Of a DNA stretch of 64,000 nt, positions 52,605 to 61,455 are shown in pieces; within the stretch, counting starts at the first letter, position 1, and every line of letters begins with the position of its first letter. The notes under the pieces were generated by a model. That model had not been told where the DNA came from. It made no database searches and saw only the letters and a list, made by a program, of their open reading frames with translations. Source of the stretch: Flavihumibacter cheonanensis (GTDB lineage Bacteria; Bacteroidota; Bacteroidia; Chitinophagales; Chitinophagaceae); the NCBI RefSeq assembly GCF_022352215.1, contig NZ_JAKRWF010000001.1, positions 1,860,001 to 1,924,000 of the forward strand. Reading direction: 5' to 3'. Both the position numbers and the translations under genes were made by a program.

Positions 52605-53036
52605 ATGAAAAAGTTAGCGCTTACCTTGTTTGCTGTTGTGATTGGTACTTTTTTGTTTGCGCAATCCAAAAAAGCAGAAGAACTGGTAAAATTCTCCGTT
52701 ATCAAGCACAATTTTGGGAAAATTAAACAAGGTACACCTGTCACCTATGACTTCGAGTTCACGAATGTAAGCGGCAAACCCCTAGTGATTGAAAGTGCAA
52801 CAGCAAGCTGTGGATGCACTACACCAACCTGGCCTCAACAGCCTATAGCCCAGGGAAAAGGCAATAAGATCAAAGCGGGCTTCAACGCTGCAGCGCCCGG
52901 CCCCTTCGATAAGACCGTATTTGTAAAAGTTGCCGGCGTTGATCAGCCTGTTGAATTGCGTATTACTGGAGAAGTTTTATCAGCAGACGAGTATGCCAAG
53001 TACGAGTCTTCAAAAGATAAAAAAAGTAGTAAGTAA
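52605..53036 (+). CDS. DUF1573 secreted protein, paralogue 2
   Basis: 143 residues, signal peptide ending LFAQ. Same fold and SCGCTTPTWPQQP motif as the neighbour, with KHNFGKIKQGTPVTYDFEFTN. Shared operon. Terminated by the hairpin at 53056-53091. Confidence 0.85.
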   Translation: MKKLALTLFAVVIGTFLFAQSKKAEELVKFSVIKHNFGKIKQGTPVTYDFEFTNVSGKPLVIESATASCGCTTPTWPQQPIAQGKGNKIKAGFNAAAPGPFDKTVFVKVAGVDQPVELRITGEVLSADEYAKYESSKDKKSSK

Positions 53037-53055
53037 ATTACTTTTGCATATTATA

Positions 53056-53091
53056 AAAAGAGGCTGTCCTTTTCGACAGCCTCTTTTTTAT
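53056..53091. terminator. Bidirectional terminator
   Basis: Stem AGAGGCTGTC (53059-53068) / GACAGCCTCT (53075-53084), A-tract before and T-tract after. Confidence 0.85.
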
Positions 53092-53111
53092 GCCAGTAGT
53101 TCTGTTTGGTA

Positions 53112-53843
53112 TTAAAAGTTCAGGAAGAAATTCATTTTATAAAAATCACCGTCAAAATTGGCCCTCGCTGATTCACCGGCAAGATTACCACCAGCTGAAA
53201 ATCGTAAGCCGGCAATCCCTTTTGTGAACTGAATGTAGGGGCCGAGCCAGGTATAGTATTGTGATGTGGTCGTAGCCTGATTTTTTCCTCCCTGCCGGAA
53301 CAGGTTCTCAAAATGCGCACCAACTGAAAAATGGGAACTTAGTTTTCCACCAAAATTCAGCCAATAATGAACATAATTGGCAGTTAATGGTCCCTCCTTT
53401 CTCAATGCTGCATAATACCCTGCATAGAACTGACCTTCCAGCTTGCTGTTGTTAAGATTGACAGTTAAGTTGGGTACAATCCCATCCCCAAACGCATATT
53501 TCCCGGCGGTAAAGGATGAAAGCAGGTTTCCCATAGTAACCCCTATCTGCGGATTTATGGTAACGGATTCTCCGGCCTGGAACATATAACCCAATCCAAA
53601 TTCCGTCCAGTTTCCCCATGCTATTGCGGTACCTGCCCCCCATTGTATGCCATAAAAAGTGAGGGCAGATTTGTCTCCGGTTTTAACGGCTCCCGAAAGC
53701 ATAGGGTTAAAACCAAAAAATGCATCATGGTTCAAGGAAAGTCCAATCGATACTTTATTCTCTTTTGTCTCTTCAGTTTGGGCATATACAGTGCTAATAG
53801 ATAAACAGGCAATGAAGGAAAGAATGGAAAATACTTTTCGCAT
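53112..53843 (-). CDS. Outer-membrane-type beta-barrel, hypothetical
   Basis: 243 residues; signal peptide 1-22 (...TVYAQ). Rest is amphipathic beta strands with regular aromatic/Gly pairs (YGIQWGAGTAIAWGNWTEFGLGYMF), ending FLNF, as expected for an outer-membrane barrel. No family assigned. A 594-bp gap with AT-rich DNA follows upstream. Confidence 0.7.
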   Translation of the reverse strand: MRKVFSILSFIACLSISTVYAQTEETKENKVSIGLSLNHDAFFGFNPMLSGAVKTGDKSALTFYGIQWGAGTAIAWGNWTEFGLGYMFQAGESVTINPQIGVTMGNLLSSFTAGKYAFGDGIVPNLTVNLNNSKLEGQFYAGYYAALRKEGPLTANYVHYWLNFGGKLSSHFSVGAHFENLFRQGGKNQATTTSQYYTWLGPYIQFTKGIAGLRFSAGGNLAGESARANFDGDFYKMNFFLNF

Positions 53844-54042
53844 AACAGTTTGTTGTTTGGTTTTTTGTTTCGTTTTTGCTGCTTAGCTGCAGCCGCTTGC
53901 TTTTTTGTGATGTGTTTCATAAAACTGAAGGCATAGTCAGATTTAACTGATCAAACCACTTCGTCATCAATTCCATTATCCAATCGCCCGGTTCGGTTGC
54001 CAACCACCTAAGCAAAATGATTTGGATAATTCCTCTGATGAT

Positions 54043-54189
54043 ATGATCAAATCAAGATTGAATAAAAAATCGAAAATCGTATTACGATATATTCTATACA
54101 TTATTATTATTGTGTCTATTGTATTTATTTCACTTATTATGGATCGAAAATATTTATTTGATTATTTTTTTATATTAGAAATGAATTAG
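54043..54189 (+). CDS. Possible 48-residue membrane peptide in AT-rich gap
   Basis: ATG 54043 to TAG 54187-54189. Basic start MIKSRLNKKSKIVLRY, then a strongly hydrophobic stretch (ILYIIIIVSIVFISLI), charged residues and an aromatic tail. It may be only a by-product of AT-rich sequence, because hydrophobic codons are A/T rich. No family recognised. Confidence 0.35.
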   Translation: MIKSRLNKKSKIVLRYILYIIIIVSIVFISLIMDRKYLFDYFFILEMN

Positions 54190-54438
54190 ATTTTTCAAGT
54201 TCTAATTAATCTTAAAGATTGATAATGAATTATAATGACTCTACTTTCAATCAAAAAATGAATAAACAAATACATATTATGTATTTATATACTTTTTTTG
54301 TAAAAACCTCAGAAATTTTGGGAAGTTTCTCTTTCCCACTAAGAATCATATTTTCTGTCCGTATCGTTTTCGACGATCACTGTATTTACTTGCATTGGAA
54401 GCGCATCTTTTTATTATATTCCAGTAACAACTGGCCAT

Positions 54439-55350
54439 ATGAACCACTTAGCATTTCAGTCCTACCTCGACACGCTTCGAGTACAACCGCAGCAAAAAGT
54501 TTCTCTCAAAAAAGACTTTCTAACAGACTATGATCATAAATCCATGAGCAAGGAAGAAGGAGAGCAATTATTAGAAGAAGGGATTCAAAATCTCTCCCGG
54601 ATGCAGGATAAATTATACGCGCATAACCGTCATAGTATACTGATCGTTCTCCAGGCAATGGATGCAGCAGGAAAAGACGGGGCTATCAAACATGTAATGA
54701 GCGGTTTAAATCCACAGGGAGTGAAAGTAACCAGCTTTAAAACCCCAAGTAAGGAGGAACTTGACCACGATTACATCTGGCGACATTATAAAGCACTGCC
54801 AGGCAGAGGAGAAATTGGAATTTTCAACCGGTCGCATTATGAAAATGTACTCGTAACCCGCGTACATCCGGAATATATAATGGGCGAAAACCTGCCTGGG
54901 ATTGAAAAACCTGAAGATATCACGCCGGCTTTCTGGGAAAAACGTTTTAAACAGATCAACCGATTTGAAAAAAATCTGGCACAAAACGGCACCCTCATTT
55001 TGAAATTCTTTCTGCATGTTTCAAAAAAAGAACAGAAAAAACGATTCCTGGAACGTATTGACGACCCCAGTAAAAACTGGAAATTCGCCAGTGCCGATGT
55101 GGAAGAAAGGCAATATTGGGACCATTATATGCAGGCATATGAAGAAATGTTATCAGCAACCTCGAAGGACTTTGCCCCCTGGTTTGTATTGCCAGCCGAT
55201 GACAAGTGGTTCACTCGTCTTTGCCTGGCAGCCATTATAAGCAGGGAATTTGACAAACTGGATCCTACCTATCCAAAAGTCAGTGATGCGGAAAAGACAC
55301 AACTGCAAATGATGCGTGAAAAACTGATGCAGGAAAGCAATGGCGACTAA
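54439..55350 (+). CDS. ppk2: Polyphosphate kinase 2-family protein
   Basis: 303 residues of the PPK2 family, which uses polyphosphate to phosphorylate nucleotides. Walker A-like AMDAAGKDGAIKHV, then GRGEIGIFNRSHYENVLVTRVHPE (lid and Walker B region). Single-domain class. Preceded by an AT-rich region and followed 30 bp later by the aminotransferase. Confidence 0.93.
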   Translation: MNHLAFQSYLDTLRVQPQQKVSLKKDFLTDYDHKSMSKEEGEQLLEEGIQNLSRMQDKLYAHNRHSILIVLQAMDAAGKDGAIKHVMSGLNPQGVKVTSFKTPSKEELDHDYIWRHYKALPGRGEIGIFNRSHYENVLVTRVHPEYIMGENLPGIEKPEDITPAFWEKRFKQINRFEKNLAQNGTLILKFFLHVSKKEQKKRFLERIDDPSKNWKFASADVEERQYWDHYMQAYEEMLSATSKDFAPWFVLPADDKWFTRLCLAAIISREFDKLDPTYPKVSDAEKTQLQMMREKLMQESNGD

Positions 55351-55368
55351 AAATCAACGCCGGGCTGC

Positions 55369-55376
55369 TATCTTTG
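55369..55376 (+). promoter_or_regulatory. Bacteroidota -7 box (TATCTTTG) for the aminotransferase
   Basis: Exact TAnnTTTG 4 bp before ATG 55381; near-leaderless. Confidence 0.45.
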
Positions 55377-55380
55377 CGCC

Positions 55381-56577
55381 ATGCTACAGATCAGTAAAAG
55401 AGGCCAGGCTATGCCCCCGTCCCCCATCCGGAAACTGGTGCCATATGCCGAAGCAGCCAAGAAAAAAGGAACGAAAGTTTTTCATCTGAATATCGGCCAG
55501 CCCGATATAGAAACTCCTTCCATCATGTTTGACGCGGTTAAAAACGCGCACATGAAAGTGCTGGAATACAGCCATAGCGCCGGTAATGAATCCTATCGTC
55601 AAAAGCTGGTAGAATATTACGCCAAAGTTGGCGTAAAGGTAAACCACAACCAGATCATCGTAACCACGGGAGGATCAGAAGCCATCCAGTTTGGTTTCAT
55701 GGCCTGCCTGGATGCTGGCGATGAAGTCATCATTCCCGAACCTTTTTATGCCAACTACAATGGTTTCGCTGTTGCAGCTGGTGTTACAGTGAAGCCTATC
55801 ACATCCAGCATTAATAACGGATTTGCACTTCCTCCGATCGAAGCATTCGAAAAAGCGATCACCTCCCGTACACGTGCTATTGTGATCTGCAATCCAAATA
55901 ATCCAACAGGATATCTTTACAGCAAAGAGGAACTAGAAGTTTTAAAAACCATCATTCAAAAACACAACCTGTTTCTCTTTTCGGATGAGGCATACCGTGA
56001 GTTCTGTTACACGGGGACCCATTTCAGCGCCATGCAACTGGAAGGGGTAGATGAGCATGTGATCCTGATGGATACAGTTTCCAAACGATACAGCGCCTGC
56101 GGAGCCAGAATCGGCGCCTTTGTCACACGTAATCAGGCTGTATTGGACACCGCTATGAAATTCGCCCAGGCCCGCTTAAGTCCACCCGGTTTCGGTCAAA
56201 TTGCCTCTGAAGCAGCCATCGACCTGCCCGATACTTATTTTGATGGCCCCAAGGCTGAATACCTGAAACGCCGGGATGCCCTTGTCAGCCGTTTGAATGC
56301 TATGAAGGGCGTTTTTTGTCCTAATCCGGGAGGAGCCTTTTATGCGATCGCACGACTGCCCATTGACGATGCAGATCGTTTTTGCCAATGGTTGCTTGAA
56401 AGCTTTTCCCATAATAACCAAACAGTAATGCTGGCTCCGGCTACCGGTTTCTATGGCACACCCGGACTTGGAAAAAACGAAGTACGTTTAGCCTATGTAT
56501 TAAATACTGATGACATCCACGCCGCTATGGATTGCCTCGAAGAAGCGCTGCGGCAGTATCCGGGCAGAACTGAATAA
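55381..56577 (+). CDS. PLP-dependent aminotransferase (class I, AspC-like)
   Basis: 398 residues, fold type I. NPNNPTG (171-177), DEAYREF and PLP lysine K235 (DTVSKRYSACGARIG) are visible. Could be aspartate or aromatic aminotransferase; specificity not readable. Terminator hairpin AAAAGCCCCG/CGGGGCTTTT at 56598-56622. Confidence 0.92.
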   Translation: MLQISKRGQAMPPSPIRKLVPYAEAAKKKGTKVFHLNIGQPDIETPSIMFDAVKNAHMKVLEYSHSAGNESYRQKLVEYYAKVGVKVNHNQIIVTTGGSEAIQFGFMACLDAGDEVIIPEPFYANYNGFAVAAGVTVKPITSSINNGFALPPIEAFEKAITSRTRAIVICNPNNPTGYLYSKEELEVLKTIIQKHNLFLFSDEAYREFCYTGTHFSAMQLEGVDEHVILMDTVSKRYSACGARIGAFVTRNQAVLDTAMKFAQARLSPPGFGQIASEAAIDLPDTYFDGPKAEYLKRRDALVSRLNAMKGVFCPNPGGAFYAIARLPIDDADRFCQWLLESFSHNNQTVMLAPATGFYGTPGLGKNEVRLAYVLNTDDIHAAMDCLEEALRQYPGRTE

Positions 56578-56597
56578 TATTGGCCCCTCCATAAATA

Positions 56598-56625
56598 AAA
56601 AGCCCCGGAAAACGGGGCTTTTTAT
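56598..56625. terminator. Terminator after the aminotransferase
   Basis: Stem AAAAGCCCCG (56598-56607) / CGGGGCTTTT (56613-56622), T-run and A-run on both sides. Confidence 0.85.
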
Positions 56626-56728
56626 TTATGCTTTAAGGATTGTAAAAAGACGCTTCCAGTTCCAGACTTTAGCCATCTTTCTCGTGCAATGGCTTCTGAT
56701 TGCTGAGTAAATTAACTGCCATTCGCCG

Positions 56729-56743
56729 TCCGCCTACGGCGGA
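56729..56743. repeat. Short palindrome of the common Bacteroidota CCGCC/GGCGG type
   Basis: TCCGCC-TAC-GGCGGA, unlike the REPs above. The flanking GCCG...ATAGG suggests a dispersed element, but only one copy is in this window. Confidence 0.55.
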
Positions 56744-56764
56744 TAGGAATCCAATGCGCCAAAC

Positions 56765-56787
56765 AAAAAAAGCCCACAGAGGGCTTT
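56765..56787 (-). terminator. Terminator downstream of tRNA-Met
   Basis: Stem AAAGCCC (56769-56775) / GGGCTTT (56781-56787); T-run on the minus strand. Confidence 0.75.
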
Positions 56788-56793
56788 AATATG

Positions 56794-56867
56794 TAGCGAG
56801 GAGCGGACTTGAACCGCCGACCTTCGGGTTATGAATCCGATGCTCTAACCAGCTGAGCTACCTCGCC
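56794..56867 (-). tRNA. tRNA-Met (anticodon CAT)
   Basis: 74-nt cloverleaf on the minus strand: acceptor GGCGAGG/CCTCGCT with G-T at the end, D arm GCTCAGCTGGTTAGAGC, anticodon loop TTCATAA, T arm GGCGGTTCAAGTCCGCT. The 3' CCA is not encoded. The closing A-C of the anticodon stem is a mismatch. The loop matches elongator tRNA-Met; a Lys2-Ile(CAU) type is not excluded. Confidence 0.93.
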
Positions 56868-56952
56868 ATGGTTGAGATGCTCTCAAACGGAGCGCAAAAA
56901 TAGAGGATTATAACAAAAGATCAAAAAATAGCTGTGGCTTGGTGTGCTTTTT

Positions 56953-57417
56953 TTACTTCACCCTTACCAATTTTTCAATATTAAGGTGTTCAATCCCAAG
57001 GGCTTCTATTTTTTCAACGCCTGTGGTTATCAACGTATCTCCGGAAATTTTATAGAAAAGCTCAAACTCTCCACCCTCCCATTCCCGGATAGAAAAATAA
57101 TCCAGCAGTTCGGTGTAGGTACTGTCGCCAATTTTTACCCTCCCTCCACCTGCTGCATAACTGGCAGTACTATCATTCCCCTTATTCATATCATGCCGAA
57201 GAAAAGCAAAATGTGTCGGACTGATAATCTTGATCATTTCCTGTCCAATGGTATAATCGGTTACTACCGTATCTGTTCCCTTGATAGTAGTACCGGTAAG
57301 TAATTTCCAGGTACCCACAATTGGAGGCGTTGTTTGTGATTTCGTATCTTTCTTTGGAGTTACAGGTCCACAGGAAACAACCATCAATAACATCCCAAAT
57401 ACATATCCACACTTCAT
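56953..57417 (-). CDS. Lipocalin-like lipoprotein, hypothetical
   Basis: 154 residues; signal peptide with lipobox VVSC at 13-16, lipidation at C16. The body reads VGTWKLLTGTTIKG...ISPTHFAFLRHD...ISGDTLITTGVEKI, a lipocalin-like pattern common in Bacteroidota lipoproteins. Same strand as the glycosidase-like gene, 11 bp downstream of it. Confidence 0.8.
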   Translation of the reverse strand: MKCGYVFGMLLMVVSCGPVTPKKDTKSQTTPPIVGTWKLLTGTTIKGTDTVVTDYTIGQEMIKIISPTHFAFLRHDMNKGNDSTASYAAGGGRVKIGDSTYTELLDYFSIREWEGGEFELFYKISGDTLITTGVEKIEALGIEHLNIEKLVRVK

Positions 57418-57428
57418 ATCAGAAAAAT

Positions 57429-58505
57429 TTAATTCTTGTAAAACTCCCTCAGCACCCTCAATTTCGCAGTATCTCCTGCTATTGATTCTGCAGAAAAAGG
57501 CATTACCCCGGTAGAAGGAGGCAATAAACCAAATTCCAATACCTGCTTAAACTCCTCCGCCGTTACCTTTCCAGTTCCATTGTACCCCTGCACAATCGGC
57601 CATATTTTAGGCGCCCCAGCCCCTTTCAACCACGACTGCCCCGATAACCAGTTCATATATTCACCCACCCAGGAAACCGGCCGGCCTTTTAATTGATGGA
57701 ATAACATAGGAGATAACACATCCGCCTTGCCGGAAAGTGCAGCCAGATCAATTCCCAAATTTTTATACAATGCAGAATCATGATCTGCAGGCATCCATCC
57801 GCAATGATAAATACCGGTCAGCAGCGAGCCATCAACTGATTTAACCTGTTTACCCAGCACATCTGCCCACTCCACCAACACCCCTGTTCTCCATTTTCTC
57901 CAGGCAACTTCCTGATTCCTTAATATCCAGTCAGCCTGATCTGGAATCGGCCCCTCAGGCAATTTTAGTCCGGCATAGTTTTCAAATAACCCCATACATC
58001 GTTCACAAAAACAGGTTTCAGGCAGAATTGGATTCGGCGTTTCAAATTGTGCATGCCAATGAAAATAATCCAGCCAGATGCCATCAATTGAATAGGAAGA
58101 CAGGATAGTTGCCAATGCCTGCTGCCGATCCTCCCTGAATCCAGGATCAGTAGGACAAATTCCCATAAACCAATCAGCCGGCTCTGCCCGATTCCCCTTT
58201 TCAGTTATCGGCCATGCTTCCGGATGCTTTGATAAGTATTCCTTGCCATTCAATACCGGGAACTCTACATAGATCTTTACACCCTCTTTTTTCGCACGTT
58301 CTATAAATTCCTGATTCAAGGATCCACTTCGAATAAATACAGCATTAATTCCCAAGGAAGAAAAATCATACCCTGCTTTCCATAAAGCTGCAGGATTCCC
58401 ATAAACGCCCTTAATCGGAGTGCCCCTTCCTACAGTTTTAGTAGAACTAACACAAGCCAGTAGCTGAATTGCCAACAATCCGTATAAAATAATTTTTATT
58501 CGCAT
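57429..58505 (-). CDS. Putative glycoside-hydrolase-like TIM-barrel lipoprotein
   Basis: 358 residues with lipoprotein signal peptide (LLAC, lipidation near C18). TIM-barrel family of putative glycosidases (GHL type): DGIWLDYFHWHAQFE contains the barrel acidic motif, with ETCFCERCMGLFENY as a Cys-rich loop (C-x-C-x2-C). Probably a surface or periplasmic glycoside hydrolase; substrate unknown. Confidence 0.8.
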   Translation of the reverse strand: MRIKIILYGLLAIQLLACVSSTKTVGRGTPIKGVYGNPAALWKAGYDFSSLGINAVFIRSGSLNQEFIERAKKEGVKIYVEFPVLNGKEYLSKHPEAWPITEKGNRAEPADWFMGICPTDPGFREDRQQALATILSSYSIDGIWLDYFHWHAQFETPNPILPETCFCERCMGLFENYAGLKLPEGPIPDQADWILRNQEVAWRKWRTGVLVEWADVLGKQVKSVDGSLLTGIYHCGWMPADHDSALYKNLGIDLAALSGKADVLSPMLFHQLKGRPVSWVGEYMNWLSGQSWLKGAGAPKIWPIVQGYNGTGKVTAEEFKQVLEFGLLPPSTGVMPFSAESIAGDTAKLRVLREFYKN

Positions 58506-58602
58506 TAAAATCCGGAAGATGCTTCAAGTTACAAACGATTTTCCAGGATATGACTTAAATCATGTTTGATATTCAAACGCCTTACTAGTTTTACAACACT
58601 AA

Positions 58603-59013
58603 ATGTTTTTCCGCTTTATCATATCATTTCTTCTACTGACATTACTACTATTACAGTGTTTACAGGTACCCATGATGGTTGTAAACTATTACACCAACAA
58701 GCAGGAATTCCTGGCTAACTGTGAAAACAAATCCAGGCCCGAACTTGCCTGTGAAGGGAAATGTATCCTGATGAAAAAAATCAAAGCGGCTGAACAAAAA
58801 GAGGAACAGGAGAAAAAAGAAAGCAAAAGTTCCGGCTCTGCAGATATCGTTTCTTCACGTTGCTTTTTTACCAATGAGCTGAGTTTGGCTGTGAAAATCT
58901 CAGTACAAGATTATTCTATACATGTAGTATCCAACACCATCGATCGCTCCTATCCGTTGTTTCATCCCCCCTGCTGGGCATTTCCTGAAAACGCTTTTCG
59001 CGTATTAAGCTAA
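58603..59013 (+). CDS. Small membrane-anchored cysteine-containing protein
   Basis: 136 residues: one N-terminal hydrophobic segment (4-30), then a Cys-containing region with C40, C50 and C54 (NCENKSRPELACEGKCILMKK), a charged linker (KEEQEKKESKSS) and further cysteines (SSRCFF, HPPCW). A probable metal-handling accessory of the TonB receptor that begins 99 bp downstream. Similar small proteins sit beside metal receptors in Bacteroidota, but function is unproven. Confidence 0.75.
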   Translation: MFFRFIISFLLLTLLLLQCLQVPMMVVNYYTNKQEFLANCENKSRPELACEGKCILMKKIKAAEQKEEQEKKESKSSGSADIVSSRCFFTNELSLAVKISVQDYSIHVVSNTIDRSYPLFHPPCWAFPENAFRVLS

Positions 59014-59112
59014 AATCTTCAAATCAACACCCAATTTCCACAGCTCGTAACCATCCGGCTTGACTTTCCACTTGCCTGTATGTTACTTGCAACTCGATAA
59101 ATTTATTTTTCT

Positions 59113-61455
59113 ATGTCAGTTTTATCCAGGCTGTTATCAGTAATCATCCTACTGGTTACCCTGCCTTGTTTTGGCCAAAAAAAAGTTAGTGCCACCCTCA
59201 TTGACTCCATCAATAACGAACCCATTAATGGCGCAACTATTCAATGCACGAACAGTACATGTAACTGTAGTTGTGTCAGCGAAACCTCCGGACGTTTTGA
59301 AATGAACTGCCGTGATTGCCGCTTCCTAAAAATCACACATACCGGTTACCAGTCATTTATCGTACCCATTGAACAACTCCTTAAAACTCCCGGAACATTA
59401 CGACTGCAACCCTTTGCCGGGAGTCTGAATGAAATCATCGTTACCGCGAGCAGAGGTGAAAAAATCAAGCGAACCGAAGCTCCAATTGCTATTGGTTTGA
59501 TCTCAACAGCTTCCATCCACGAAACCAAAGCGCAAAGCGCCGATCAGTTATTAAACAAAGTCAGTGGTGTAAACATGGTAAATCTAGGTAATGAACAACA
59601 CCAGATGAGTATTCGTCAACCCATGACCACTAAAAGTTTATTCCTTTACCTGGAAGATGGCATCCCTGTACGCACAACCGGTTTATTCAATCACAATGCG
59701 TTACTGGAAATGAATCTTGCGGCCACCAAAAAAATTGAAGTAATAAAAGGCCCCTCCTCATCCCTGTATGGAAGTGAGGCAATCGGGGGTGTTGTTAACT
59801 TTATCAGTATTGCACCAACGCCTGTACCTGTTCTGAAAATTTCCCTACAGGGAAATAATATAGGTTACAAAAGAGGGGATCTACAAACCAGTTTTCAATC
59901 TGGAAAATGGGGCTTTGCCATCAGTGGTTATTATGCTGATAAACGAAACAGCTTTATGGAATATACCGACTTCCACAAAGGAACTGTTACAGTCCGTGCT
60001 GATTATAATTTCTCATCAACCACCCAGCTGCAAAACAGTTACACTCTAACTGATTATTATAGCGATATGCGCAGTGGAATTGACAGTGTTTCCTTTGCAA
60101 CCCGTCGATTTTTCAACCCGCAAACTTTTACTTACCGGAATGTAAAAGCACAGCGCTTCCGAAGTACACTCCTACATAATTGGAATGATAATTCAAATTC
60201 AAGCTTATCGGTTGTACTTAGAAAAAACTCAATCGGACAAAATCCTGCCTATAGAATCAAAGAGGATTACCGGAAAGTAAATGGTGTATGGAAAGGTAAT
60301 AAAACCCTGGCCCATGGAGAAATCAACGAAAGCAGTTTTAGAAGTCTGGCCATCATCAGCCAGCATAAACACCGATTCCAATGGAAAAATGCAGAGATGA
60401 TTGGCGGACTATCAGCAGATCTAAGTCCATCCAGTTATGCTGCATCCTATATTAGAATCCATAAAGACACTGTTGCAGGAAAATATGACAGTTATCAATC
60501 AACAGACAGCACACTTACCAACTACAAAACAACAATAAATAATTATGCCACGTATCTTCAGTTCGCATTTGAACCCGCAAAAGGACTGCGATTGGTTGGC
60601 TCTCTTCGTTATGATCTATTTCACTACAAATTTATCAATAATCTAACTCCCTCTTCTTTTAGTGGTGCAGCAGATACCAGCACTAATTTTAAAAGGCTAA
60701 GTCCTAAAATCGGATTCACCTACAACCCAAACAAACGAATTGGATTTTTTGCGAATTACAGCGAGGGATTTGTACCTCCGCAGGTTACTGAATTGTTTAC
60801 AGGAGTGAAAGTTCCATATCTCCAGCCTTCCATATTCAAAAACTATGAAATCGGAGGATGGATGGAATGGTTGCCTGGCAAACTCTCTGCGGATTTCAGT
60901 ATATATCAACTGAAAGGTTCAAATGAAATTGTGAATGTCAGGCTTGATGATGGCAGCTTTGCCAATCAAAACAGTGGCCGAACCAGTCACAAAGGAATAG
61001 AAGTGGGTATCAATACTACTCCTGTGAAAAATCTTCAGCTTAGAACAAGCGCTTCCTACAGTAAACACCTTTTTGAAGAATATGTGGAAAAAGGGGTAAG
61101 CTATAATGGTCGCGAAATGAACAATGCTCCCCGCTGGCTTATTAATGCAGAAGCCTGGTATCGTCCTGCATTCCTGAAAGGGTTTCGTATAGGAACCGAA
61201 CTACAAGTGGTCGGTCCCTATTTTGTTGATCCGAAAAACACTGCTCGTTACCAGGGATATACTGTTTGGCACCTGAGAGCAGGCTATCGGTATAAAGCGA
61301 TCGAAACCTGGATTCATCTTTTGAATGCCGGTGACAGATACTATTCAAATATCACCTCAAAAAGCAGCTTCGGTTATAGTTACCAGTTAGCTGACCAACG
61401 ATCTTTAAACGTTGGAATGAGTATTGATTTAGGTTCCCTTTTAAAAAACAACTGA
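59113..61455 (+). CDS. TonB-dependent receptor with cysteine-rich N-terminal domain
   Basis: 780-residue outer-membrane receptor. Signal peptide to about residue 21, then a carboxypeptidase-regulatory-like domain (about 23-95) carrying six cysteines in 25 residues: C45, C50, C52, C54, C66, C69. The plug (about 105-235) is TonB-type (EIIVTASRGEKIKRTEAPIAIGLIS...; VIKGPSSSLYGSEAIGGVVNFIS), and the rest is a barrel. The Cys cluster is unusual and hints at binding a soft metal such as copper. It overlaps the next gene by 1 bp (TGATG). Confidence 0.92.
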   Translation: MSVLSRLLSVIILLVTLPCFGQKKVSATLIDSINNEPINGATIQCTNSTCNCSCVSETSGRFEMNCRDCRFLKITHTGYQSFIVPIEQLLKTPGTLRLQPFAGSLNEIIVTASRGEKIKRTEAPIAIGLISTASIHETKAQSADQLLNKVSGVNMVNLGNEQHQMSIRQPMTTKSLFLYLEDGIPVRTTGLFNHNALLEMNLAATKKIEVIKGPSSSLYGSEAIGGVVNFISIAPTPVPVLKISLQGNNIGYKRGDLQTSFQSGKWGFAISGYYADKRNSFMEYTDFHKGTVTVRADYNFSSTTQLQNSYTLTDYYSDMRSGIDSVSFATRRFFNPQTFTYRNVKAQRFRSTLLHNWNDNSNSSLSVVLRKNSIGQNPAYRIKEDYRKVNGVWKGNKTLAHGEINESSFRSLAIISQHKHRFQWKNAEMIGGLSADLSPSSYAASYIRIHKDTVAGKYDSYQSTDSTLTNYKTTINNYATYLQFAFEPAKGLRLVGSLRYDLFHYKFINNLTPSSFSGAADTSTNFKRLSPKIGFTYNPNKRIGFFANYSEGFVPPQVTELFTGVKVPYLQPSIFKNYEIGGWMEWLPGKLSADFSIYQLKGSNEIVNVRLDDGSFANQNSGRTSHKGIEVGINTTPVKNLQLRTSASYSKHLFEEYVEKGVSYNGREMNNAPRWLINAEAWYRPAFLKGFRIGTELQVVGPYFVDPKNTARYQGYTVWHLRAGYRYKAIETWIHLLNAGDRYYSNITSKSSFGYSYQLADQRSLNVGMSIDLGSLLKNN

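Noticed and set aside
54219-54533. 104-codon frame before ppk2
   Set aside because: Overlaps the ppk2 start in another frame; composition is that of AT-rich non-coding sequence.
56794-56867. Integration site at the tRNA 3' end
   Set aside because: No partial copy of the tRNA 3' end is seen elsewhere in the window and no integrase is near.
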